From Tridacna crocea (Eukaryota; Mollusca; Bivalvia; Cardiida; Cardiidae), in contig OX031057.1 of NCBI GenBank assembly GCA_943736015.1, positions 53,831,001 to 53,895,000 on the forward strand: DNA of 64,000 nucleotides. The letters run 5' to 3'. The notes beneath the pieces were generated by a model. The model made no database searches, had not been told where the DNA came from, and saw nothing but the letters and a program-made list of their open reading frames with translations. Both the position numbers and the translations under genes were made by a program. Below are positions 54,812 through 64,000 of the stretch, in pieces (within the stretch, counting starts at the first letter, position 1; every line of letters begins with the position of its first letter).

Positions 54812-55040
54812 TCTAACCCTTTACCACACAATCCTTTCTATTAACACCCCTGTGAGAGAAGCCTTCTGAAAACATTGTGGGAAAAGAAGAAAATGCTGGT
54901 AACCAGCATTTTCTCCTTTTCCCATATTGTTTTCCTACCTTTCTAAAACACTTGCAATTCTTTAGTCACATTCATTTTGTCGTCTGCAAATGCTTTCAAT
55001 TTGGACTAGTCTAAATTTTTGTCGTTTGGTCAAAAGTTAT
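54812..55040 (+). mobile_element. TTAA MITE, family A
   Basis: CTAACCCTTTACCACACAAT to TGTCGTTTGGTCAAAAGTTA, hairpin GAAAATGCTGGTAACCAGCA. Confidence 0.8.
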
Positions 55041-55275
55041 AAGCAATCGCTTTGTTTACTTTTTTCCTTCACTGTAACTTCACAGATCAGGATTAAGGGA
55101 AAAGGCGAAGAAGTCTTTAGCATTTTCTCTTTTTCAAACAATGTTTTACCCTTTAAATTTGCTTCATTATTTGATCCGCGTTGAAGTTGTCGTTTCTATA
55201 TACTTCCTATAAGGCATCTAAACTTGTATCTTGTACACAACTAACTTGTAGTCACACGGTAAAATGATTTATGGG

Positions 55276-55826
55276 TTAAAGGTGGCCCTTCAGATTTTGG
55301 GACGAAAATTTTACAAAAATGCAAACAAATCATCCTTATACTCACATAGCCTTTTAATTTGCCTTCATAAAACCCCAGTAGTCGAAAACTATCGGATAAC
55401 ACGAGAAATTAGAGATTTATTACCGACTAGTATGACACCAACGGGAGACACATTCTATTTTTAGATTATCAATTCTCTCATTTGAATACAGGAAAACACA
55501 GACAAAGTTTCAAACAACCGTCCGAAGCAGACATTATGGAAAATAATTATTACATGTTTGTTATGTAATGGAATTTAAGCGTTATCAGTCACGTGCCAGT
55601 CATTTAACATCCCCACTATGCTTTATTGATTTTTGGCGCGAAATCTAAAAATAGCTTAAGGGGCTACGTAGCCTTTTAAGGGAATACCATCAAAAAAAAG
55701 GGGTTTTTTTTGTAATTTTATGATTCTTAATTATTGATGATTTGTATTGTTTTTTCATATAAATTTCAATGATATATATTTTTTTTAATTTGGTGTGATG
55801 TGAAAATTCTAAATACCCACCTTTAA
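55276..55826 (+). mobile_element. TTAA MITE, family B, copy 4
   Basis: TTAAAGGTGGCCCTTCAG to AATACCCACCTTTAA, 551 bp. Closest in wording to the copy at 21792. Confidence 0.9.
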
Positions 55827-55830
55827 AAGC

Positions 55831-56489
55831 TTAAAGGTGCCCCTTCAGATTTTGGGACAAAAATTTTTACAAAAATACCAAAAAAATCACCTTTATACCC
55901 ACAAAGCCTTAAAAATTTTCATTCATAAAACGCCAGTAGTCGAAAACCATCCGACAACAAGAGAAATTAGAGAATTACTATACAGCCCTGGTCGACACCG
56001 ACGGGAAAGAGGGTCTATTTTTACATGAGCAACTCGCTCATTTACATACCAGAAATACACACATGAAGCTTCAAACATAACGCCTGAAGAACATAAGTAT
56101 TATGGAAAACAATTACATGTTTAAGTTAAGGAATTTAAGCGTCATCAGTCACGTGCCAGTCACTTAACATTCCCACAATGCTTTTTAAAAATTTTGACGC
56201 GAAATCTAAAAATAGCATAAGAGGCTAGGTAGCATTTTAAAGGAATACCATCAAAAAAAAATTTTTTTTGTATTTTATGATTCCTAATTATAGATGATTT
56301 GTATTGTTTTTTTTTTTGTTTTTTTTTTTTTTAACATATAGGTTCTATAGGGCTTGTGTTTATAAAAAGACTAGATCCGCCCTGGGTTTATAATATATGG
56401 CTGTTGCAGACAAGGACATACAGCTTAGGTTCTATGCGCCTTGTAATTTAATTTAGTGAGATGTGAAAAATCTAAGTACCCACCTTTAA
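55831..56489 (+). mobile_element. TTAA MITE, family B, copy 5, with an insertion
   Basis: TTAAAGGTGCCCCTTCAG to GTACCCACCTTTAA, 659 bp. Starts four bases after copy 4 ends. About 110 bases near 56335-56445 (ACATATAGGTTCTATAGG, later GCTTAGGTTCTATGCGCC) are foreign to the family. Confidence 0.85.
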
Positions 56490-56548
56490 TACATCAGAAC
56501 TTGATCTTCCAGACTTATTATACAAAGCATTGCTGTATATTTGACTCG

Positions 56549-56779
56549 TGACACGCGAAAAAGGGCATTCGGACATTTATGTAAAGTTTCAGCTCGGATC
56601 AGCCTGCGCAGGCTAATCTGAAACGGCACTTTACGACTAAATCAAATTTTGTGTGACACCAGACTTGCGCGAAACAGAGAATAACATAGAAATTGTAAGC
56701 GTCGTTTAGAATTAGCCTGCGCGTTCTGTTTCGAGAGGACACATTACGCATATCCGAATGCGCCTTTTTCGCGTGTTAC
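56549..56779. mobile_element. ~230-bp MITE with CGCGAAAAAGG ends
   Basis: GACACGCGAAAAAGGGCATT and the complement of TAACACGCGAAAAAGGCGCA at the other end. A perfect GCCTGCGCAGGC palindrome lies at about 56606-56617. Confidence 0.85.
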
Positions 56780-57117
56780 ATGCCATACTTAATACACGTA
56801 TCAAGTTTTGTTGTTTTTTTCTTTTCTAAAATTTGTAAGTAAATGTGAACAGCTCTAGTGTTGAAAACATTCTGAAAGATTTTTTATTACTGACTATTTC
56901 TAGAGGTTTTATATACATACTGCTTTTTCATGCTGTGTGTAAAAATGCTGTGTAGAAATTTTATTGAAAAAGATTGTTGGTTTTGATGTAAAATAAATAG
57001 GTTTTCTAGTTTTGTCACTCTATTTTGCTTTCTTCCCTTTTCCTTTGGTCCGTGGAAGAAATCTGACACGAAGAAAAATGTTGAGTACGCGGTCGAAAAT
57101 TTATCATATTGACAAGA
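56780..57117. other. no gene seen
   Basis: AT-rich. Confidence 0.4.
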
Positions 57118-57186
57118 TTTAATTTGTTGTCTGCAGATGCTTTAAATTTGGTCCAGTTCACAAATTTGTCGTTTGGTAAAGAGGTA
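57118..57186 (+). mobile_element. right end of MITE family A
   Basis: TTGTTGTCTGCAGATGCTTT to TTTGTCGTTTGGTAAAGAGG. Confidence 0.65.
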
Positions 57187-57242
57187 AGCTAGTGTTTGGT
57201 TGCTGAACCGCTGATAAAACTATTCTTATGCATTATTTTGTT

Positions 57243-57452
57243 TTTAACCCTTTACCTGTTTTCTACGACCCTGAGAAAGAGACTTTTAAAAAAACAAAAA
57301 AACGTTATGGGAAAAGGACAAAATGCCGGTAATGCCCGCAATGTTTTCTACCCTGCTGGAAGCAGATTTCGAATTTTGATTTACGTTTATTTTGTCGTCT
57401 GCAAGTGCTTTCAATTTGGACAAGTCTAAAATTTTGTTGTTTGGTAAAGGTA
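57243..57452 (+). mobile_element. TTAA MITE, family A, damaged hairpin
   Basis: TTTTAACCCTTTACC to TTGTTGTTTGGTAAAGG. The central hairpin is reduced to AATGCCGGTAATGCC. Confidence 0.75.
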
Positions 57453-57636
57453 AATATCTTACGTCAATAAAAGCCATGCTACGAGAAACCAGTTAAAGGT
57501 GTCCGTCTACAGACGGTGAGCTAAATTGCTGCTAAATTTTAAACAATTAAGGAATGAAGAGATTTTTTTTTTTTTTATGGAGGTATCTGTATGAAACCTC
57601 AAAAATTCTCTTAATTCCTTATAATTTAATATTACA

Positions 57637-58091
57637 GACAACATACACAATGTTCCTGAAGACAAAGGTGAGACTTGGGACGAGCCTGAAAGAAAAATAA
57701 AAGATTATATACAGAATGAACGGCGTTAGCGTAGAGAGAGCACATAGAATTCAAGGTCGATTTCAGCTGAGACCAATCATTTCAAATTTTGTTTTTCAAA
57801 GACAAGGATCGTATATTACGCAAGTACAAGGAACTGACAAGTTCTCAACAAGGAGATTTCAACACTGGTGTTAATAATAGGAATAAAATCGGGGTGGGTG
57901 AAGATTTTCTAGAACGAGTGCGAAAACAACGAACATTGTTATACCCCTCTTTAAAGGAAGCTATTGCATCTAGTAAAAGGGCTTATTTCAAATGCGACAA
58001 ACTTTTTGTTGATGGTAAGATTCTCAGCTATGAGGATATACAAGGATTTTCGCTTCATCGGGATAGGGATCTGGCCGAAGCTCAAACTTGA
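57637..58091 (+). pseudogene. second LINE: C-terminal part of ORF1
   Basis: Reads NVPEDKGETWDEPERKIKDY, then after frame changes VSVERAHRIQGRFQLRPIIS and FFKDKDRILRKYKEL..GEDFLERVRKQRTLL. This is the RRM/C-terminal region of a transposase_22-type ORF1 protein. The N-terminal coiled coil is absent, so the element is 5'-truncated. The stop at 58089-58091 is followed directly by ORF2 sequence. Confidence 0.7.
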
Positions 58092-58800
58092 ATGGATCGG
58101 AGTTGAAATTTAGTAGTTGGAACATCGAGGGTCTTGCCAAAAATATTAATGATGTAGAATTCCAAAGTTTTTGTCAGAAATTTGATGGTTTAAGTTATTG
58201 TGAAACTTGGGTAGTGACAAAGATGAATTTTCTCTTCTGCTATCAGGATTTTCAAACTTTGATTGCAAACTGAGAAAAAAACTCGAGAATGCTTGGCGAG
58301 CGTCAGGGGGTTTATCAGAATTTGTTAAAAATGAAATACTAAAGCGTTTTCATATCAGGCGCATATTTGACCATTTTGATGACTGTGTAGTTCTTATGTT
58401 AGACTGTTTATTTTGTAATATTGTGTGTGAAATGAAAAAAAATGCATTTGTTTTTATATTTCGCCCGAATATTCACCTATATATAGAAATAAAGATGAAA
58501 CTGGAATAGATTTATTTTTTTGTGGTCAGAGCTAGAAGAAATTTGTACACCATATCCCGATGCTTCCTTATATTTGGCGGAAGATATGAATGCTCGGATC
58601 AAAAATTTTAATGACTTTATCCCACAAAATGATTTCATAAATATATTTAACGAGGATGTTCAGTATCCTGCTGACCATTTGAGTTGACCTAGAATGTCGC
58701 AGGACAGTGAATACTATCGTTATGGCCTTGCTTTGATAGAACTTTGTTGTGTCTATAGCGTACACATACTGAATGGTCGATTTCCTGATGACGCATTAGG
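58088..58800 (+). pseudogene. second LINE: endonuclease part of ORF2, broken
   Basis: KFSSWNIEGLAKNIND and CETWV are the first APE endonuclease blocks. After frame changes a GDMNAR-type block (here EDMNARIKNFNDF at about 58580) and LNGRFPDD follow. Several stops are present. A small hairpin GGAAGCCGCT / AGCGGCTTCC at 58808-58833 marks the break. Confidence 0.7.
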
Positions 58801-58976
58801 CCATTATTGGAAGCCGCTAGAAAGCGGCTTCCAGTAGGAATGCACCTAAACTATTTACCATGTAGATGATCAGTAATTATTCGATTGGTCATTGTTTTTG
58901 GAATATTTCTAATAATGTCGTGTTGTTGTGACAGAATTACTCCACGTGACTCTTTCTGAAATATTCAAACAGACCT

Positions 58977-59347
58977 ACTTGAAAATCAAGCCTAGTTTTC
59001 TTGCAGTTTATAGTTTATTCCCAAATACCAATGATAAATACAGAAGAATAAACATCCTTGAATTAGTTAGTCCACCGAAGTTTTCACACTTACATGATTC
59101 CTTCTATTTTCCCAAACGGAGGTTTATATGCTTGCCGTTTGTCACGAGCCTTCCCATTTCTTAATGGTGGCCCATTTCTCAATGGTGGCAAGCATATAAA
59201 CCTCCGTTTGGGAAAATAGAAGGAATCATGTAAGTGTGAAAACTTCGGTGGACTAACTAATTCAAGGATGTTTATTCTTCTGTATTTATCATTGCTATTT
59301 GGGAATAAACTATAAACTGCAAGAAAACTAGGCTTGATTTTCAAGTT
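58977..59347. repeat. large palindrome inside the second LINE
   Basis: Arms 58977-59137 and 59187-59347 are near-exact complements (about 160 bp each, AAATCAAGCCTAGTTTTCTT outermost, AACGGAGGTTTATATGCTTG innermost) with a ~50-base loop. Both arms give the same peptide words (KPSFLAVYSLFPN), so the minus-strand ORF there is a mirror artefact. Confidence 0.9.
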
Positions 59348-59359
59348 CCCAAGATTCAA

Positions 59360-60765
59360 GCGTTCTGCTTTCTTTAAATGAATTTATTGATGTTTACAAA
59401 AATTCTGCAGAGAATGATTTATTTATGTTATGTAGATATCAGCAAAATGATAGCTTTTCATTTGGCAAAAGTTCTCATTGGTGGGATGCGAAATGGGAAA
59501 ATGCTAAGCATGTTAAAGTTTCGTCCCTGCGTAAATTTAGATTAACACGCAATGATCGCGATCTGGCTGTATATAAGAATTCGCTGAAATCCTTTAAACT
59601 CTTGTTTAAAACGAAAAAGTTAGCTTATAAAGAAATGGGAAGGACGGAGCTTATAGAGAGTGAAACGACGCAAAAAAGTTTTGGTCTATTTTAAAGTCGT
59701 GTAGTAATACTAAAAGCAGTTCGATCCCTATATCTCATATTCAGTTATCTCATCATTTTCGTTCCTAATTGTCTATAAAACAATCAATACCATCACCAGA
59801 TTCGGGTTTTCTAGAAAAATACAGGAGCTATCATAACTGTGATGATCTCAATTTGTCTATGACTGAAATCGAGATAAATAGAAGTGTTCAATCATTAAAA
59901 GCAAATAAATCTCCCGGACTTGATAGACTACCTTCAGAGTTCTATATATACACTTTGCCTCATATTTTACTGTATCTAATTAAACTTTTTAACGAAATAT
60001 TCGGAACTTTTACATTTCTACAAGAATGGTCTCACATTATTATTAGTCCTATTCACAAAAAGGGCAGTCTACATGATCCGGGTAATTATCGAGGTGTAAC
60101 ATTGATTGATTCTGTCAGCAAAGCTTTTGTCTCTATATTGAACCCAGGATTTTCAAAATGATGTAATAAATGTGATGTCATAGATGAAGCTCAAGCAGGT
60201 TTTCGGGAAAATTATTCAACTTGTGATAACATATTTACAATCATGTCGTTAGCACAAAAATATCTCTCAAAAAACGTGGAAGATTTTTTTCTATTTTTAT
60301 CGATTTCGCTAAGGCATTGATTCTATACGCCATGATAAACTATGGGACTGTTTGGAACGTAATGGTATAAACGGACATTTTCTAAATGTTTTAAAGTCTA
60401 TATATGGGAATCTGAAGTCTTGAGTTAAAATTGGTGATCGGCTGACCCCATTGTTCGACTGTACCGTTGGTACAAGACGGGGCTGTTTTGGATCTACAAA
60501 ATTGTTCATTATTTTCATAAATGATTTGATAAAGTTTTTAAAAGATAAATGCGGACACGGAATTTTTGTATCAAATGAAATTGATGACTTTAAAATGTAC
60601 TACTTTTCGCAGATGATATTTCTAGTTTTTCGGACACCATAATCCAGCTACAAAGACAGATAAACCTTATTGAACAATTCAGTAATGGGGTCGGCTTAGA
60701 TATTAATATTGATAAAACAAAAATTATTGGGTTCAGAAATGGCGGGAATCTTAATAGAACTGAAT
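59360..60765 (+). pseudogene. second LINE: connector and reverse transcriptase, broken
   Basis: WWDAKWENAKHVKVSSLRKF is the connector. The RT follows: KANKSPGLDRLPSEFYIYTL, PIHKKGSLHDPGNYRGVTLI, then in other frames DEAQAGFRENYSTCDNIFTI, FIDFAKAF..DSIRHDKLW (motif A), TVGTRRGCFGSTKLFIIFIN (motif B) and FADDISSFSDT (motif C at about 60606). Next come LDINIDKTKIIGFRNGG and a break at 60765. There are many stops and frameshifts, so it is inactive. The 3' end is missing. Confidence 0.8.
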
Positions 60766-62256
60766 GATGGTTTAGTCAAAAGCCTGGCCAGCTGGATTCA
60801 TTTTTTTTTCAATCCGTCTGGTAAAAAAAGTTCATTGGTACCAGGTGATAGTACAGCTATATAGAGGTCAAATTAGGGTGGATGCCAGAAACGAAAGTGG
60901 TGCAGATTTTTTTCAGACGACATTTTGTTACCCCAACCACTGAAAATGCATTGAATTAAGCTTATGTGTACAAACAACAAAATTTCAATATCTCCTGGAA
61001 TATATTGACTGCAAATAAGTCTAACTGACAGTGAAGCACATAAGTAAAATTCAGCTACAGGAGAAGATAAAATACATTGGGTGCCCTGGTGTTACCCCAC
61101 CCACCAAGACTTTTGTGTTTCAGCTTCTTGTAAAAGGCTTTGATGAGAACTAAATGCTTACTATTGTACTAAATTGCTGCATTGTATATATGTTATGGTC
61201 TTGTTTATCCTTTACCCCACCCGCTAATGTATATACACGGCCATCTATGAGCTAATATATAGTTATGGCAGATTTTAGGAGACATGCTTTTTGATAATGA
61301 AGTTAATTTTTTGTTTGTTTGATAAGGTTTCTTATCTGTAAAAACAGAATGTACTGCACACGGAAAATGCATATTCCACGCTTGAATATTGTCCACGGTG
61401 ATGCAATGCCAGTCATAACACATCGACATGTCCGTCATGTAATGAAATTGTAAAGTAAAAGAAATCCCATTCTAATTTCGAAGAATAGACATTTTCTAGG
61501 TCATATTGCAATATTTCACTTCTAATCATCTGTATAACATGTATTTGTTTTATTTGATTCGAATATTTTGGAACAAAGTTTTGGCATATGTCAAGAGAAA
61601 ATCAATTTTTGCACCTATTTTAATTACTTGAAAAAATTATATAGATTAAGTAAATGATTCATGGCTGTTTGTACTAAAAATGTAACTGTATCTTCTGTTT
61701 TGTTCCCAGATTTTTTTTATTAAATTAAACCGCGTGGCTTCCCTTTATGAGCAGTTTTTATCAGTTATATAAATGACACATGTGTTACAGCATTGACACA
61801 AAATTTTACAGCGCAGACACATATAAGTGTAAAAAAGTTTTGTACTTAGTGCCTTTATTTGAGAAAAATCAAACGAAACAATAATTGAATAGTTGCACAT
61901 GAAATAAAGAAAAGTCATTTGTACTAGTCATGTTGACTAGTTAAGATTTTAAATGTTACTGCAATTACATTTAAGTTATTTCAATCACTCACTGTACCCA
62001 CTGTTAACTTTAGGCATTAGAAATATCATTGTTTATGTAGGAAATATATTCGTTACATCATGACACATCAAAAATAATTCAGAAAAAAAACCACATCAAT
62101 ACCCACACCCACACACAAATACTTATATGCACATATACACACACACACACAACGCAGTTGTACTATCAATGAAGCACACACAGAAACTGATGATTGATCA
62201 TAAATCACAATTACGCTCAATGAACTGCGCATTTGTTAATTTTTAGTAATCAAGGG
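60766..62256. other. no gene seen; CA microsatellite
   Basis: AT-rich. CACACACACACACAC at 62136-62150 is the only repeat noted. Confidence 0.5.
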
Positions 62257-63760
62257 GTTTTTAGCTCCACTGGTTAAAAGCCAGCGGGCTTATGTCGTGG
62301 CCCGGTGTCCGTCGTGCGTATGTCCGTGCATGCTTTAACTCATATTTCAAAGATCTTCTCTGATACTACCCATCCAATTTTGATGAACCTTTACAGAAAT
62401 GATCCTGCCATGGCTTTCTTAAGAATTTCTTGAAAGAATTTGATTCCTTCAAAAACTCTGGTTGCCATGGCAACAAAATGAAAAATATTGAAAACCTTTG
62501 AAAATCTTCTTATCTGAAACCAAGATACCTAGGATACCAAATTTGGCATATAGTTTTATGTAGTGAGCCTCTAGCAGGTTCCTTCAAAAAATAGCCCTGG
62601 AGTCAAAATTGGCCCCGCCCCGGGGTTCACAAGTTTTATATGGGATTATATAGGGAAAGCTTTAATATCCGTCTAGTCCCTAGCCATAGGGCCTTGGTTG
62701 GTTGGTTGATTGGTTGGTTGTATTAGGGTTTAACGCTACTTTCACAGCTAAGGTCATATCATGGCGGTCGGTGACGCACATGTGTTTCCTGGCTTTCTCA
62801 CACCAGTACTAACACAGCTTTCTTTCCAACGTCACCAACTACTTTTCTCACATGCTTCAGCACCGGTTAGAGGTGAAAATACGCCGGAAAGAAAGTTCGC
62901 CGCAGCCCCGTAGGCCACAAATTTTACATAGGCTTATATTGGGAAAACCTCTTCTTGTACATAACCGCAAGGCCTAGAACTACCAAATTTTGCATGTAGT
63001 TTTATCTATTAGGTCTCTACCAGGAGGGCCCAAATTATACCCATGGGGTTAAGTTTTTCCCCACACCATGGGTCGAAAGTTTTACCTGAGCTTTTGTGGT
63101 GAAAACTTTATAAATGATCCTTTTACGAACCATAATCAGGCCTAGGTCTACCAAATTTAGCCCTGTTTCATGGGTCTCATGTTTTACAGGATATTTATCT
63201 CAGAAAACTATGGAAATCTTCTTGTATATAACTACACGTGCTAGACCGGTACTATTTGGCACGGGGGGAGGGGGTTATCTTGTGGAGCTCCACCAGGATT
63301 CAAGTAAATATAGCTGGTCAAAAATGGCTTTGCCCAGGGGTCAAGGGGGCATAACTTTCTCGAAGGACTTTATAGAAAACAAACTGTATGTCTTCAAGTT
63401 TAAAACCAATTGGCCAGAGTTGTAATATTTGGCTTGTAGTGTTTTCACTTATTAGGCAGGAGAGGGATACAGGGACATCATGGCCCTCTTCTTTCAAGTT
63501 AGATCCCCTATTGCATCAGTGAACTAGAGTAACAGATGGATGAAAAAATAGAGCCCTTTTTTGACCTGGGCCTTAGCCTATTGTATGTCTTCAAGTTTGA
63601 AACTAGTTGGCCAGATTTGTATTGTTTGGCTTGTAGAGCTTTCACTTACTAGCCAGTGGAGTGATACAGTGCCATCATGGCCGTGATATCCCCTATTCCA
63701 TCAGTGAAATAGAGTAACAGAGTAGGAGAGTAAGAACAACAAAGGGAATAAAGCAGCTTA
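62257..63760 (+). repeat. long hairpin-headed mollusc-type repeat
   Basis: Head AGCTCCACTGG..CCAGCGGGCT, then GGTGTCCGTCGTGCGTATGT, CCAATTTTGATGAACC and GGTTGCCATGGCAAC. Several diverged body units follow: CTAGGATACCAAATTTGGCA at 62531, CTAGAACTACCAAATTTTGC at 62974, CTAGGTCTACCAAATTTAGC at 63143 and CCAGAGTTGTAATATTTGGC at 63413. The region behaves as a tandem of related ~150-250-bp units. A separate repeat is nested at 62696-62925. Confidence 0.7.
62696..62925 (+). mobile_element. nested dispersed repeat
   Basis: GGTTGGTTGATTGGTTGGTT, GGGTTTAACGCTAC, GGTCATATCATGGCGG and GTGTTTCCTGGCTTTC. The last two are shared with 30150-30270. Looks like a SINE-sized unit interrupting the long repeat. 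Confidence 0.6.
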
Positions 63761-64000
63761 AGTGATGAAAATATCCAAATCTCAGTGTTGGCATACTTAT
63801 GGTTACAGTTGTGAATGTATAATGGAATTACGAAATCAAAGGTTAGTTTGCAACAATAAATTACACTGTTGCAGTCATAAATGGATCATTTTTGAGGTGC
63901 TAAATGCTAAAACTCAATATTTTTTCTTAATTTTGGCCCTGTTTGTCTGTCCTAGTAGCTCTAGTCAAAATTGTGAAAAACCCTAGTTAGAAATATAAAC
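63761..64000. other. no gene seen at window end
   Basis: AT-rich. The ORF at 63762-63986 has no family feature, and a partial repeat cannot be excluded. Confidence 0.35.

Noticed and set aside
55264..56028. Similar 60-66-codon ORFs at 21798, 55264 and 55837
   Set aside because: All lie in TTAA MITE family B; the similarity is that of the MITE DNA, and the other two copies lack the ORF.
59090..59359. 89-codon minus-strand ORF matching a plus-strand ORF
   Set aside because: Mirror image caused by the palindrome at 58977-59347.

Overview
The window looks like nuclear DNA from a lophotrochozoan animal, most likely a bivalve mollusc. It is AT-rich and holds one ordinary single-exon host gene. 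The rest is dominated by transposable elements. The organism call is an inference from the style of the repeats (hairpin-headed repeats with GTCCGTCGTCCGTC-type cores, TTAA-flanked foldback MITEs, APE-type LINEs) and from the FkbM-type methyltransferase gene. No database search was possible.

Layout. 1-7.9 kb: 3' part of a Ty3/Gypsy LTR retrotransposon. It has pol (RT, RNase H, integrase, one frameshift), an extra decayed ORF in the env position coding for a zinc-finger plus coiled-coil protein, and a 3' region with tandem hairpins and a TATA box. 8.1-13.0 kb: a 4.6-kb inverted repeat made of two head-to-head copies of a ~2.05-kb element, plus a partial third copy. 13.7-18.8 kb: a LINE ORF1 fragment, tandem foldback elements, a ~1.05-kb tandem duplication and an inserted TIR element with two inward-facing tRNA-like modules. 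18.9-21.4, 26.3-28.3 and 33.1-34.5 kb: three copies of an unusual foldback element. Its long inverted arms are 22-bp minisatellites and its core carries two tRNA-like modules. 29.7-32.6 kb: a decayed LINE on the minus strand. 35.2-40.7 kb: a nearly intact APE-type LINE with ORF1, an in-frame UAG and ORF2. 43.3-44.3 kb: the host FkbM-family methyltransferase gene. 44.3-57.5 kb: dense nonautonomous DNA elements, mainly two TTAA-flanked families, with a mariner remnant. 57.6-60.8 kb: a second decayed LINE interrupted by a perfect-looking palindrome. 62.2-63.8 kb: a long hairpin-headed mollusc-type repeat.

How it fits together. Little of the window has a host function. The elements are nested and partly datable against each other. 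The 18.9-kb foldback element has a 6-bp target duplication inside an older repeat, the 17.4-kb element interrupts the second unit of the tandem duplication, and a TTAA MITE landed six bases after the stop of the methyltransferase gene. The most unusual items are the minisatellite-armed foldback element, the ORF1-UAG-ORF2 arrangement of the LINE, and the env-position zinc-finger ORF of the Gypsy element.
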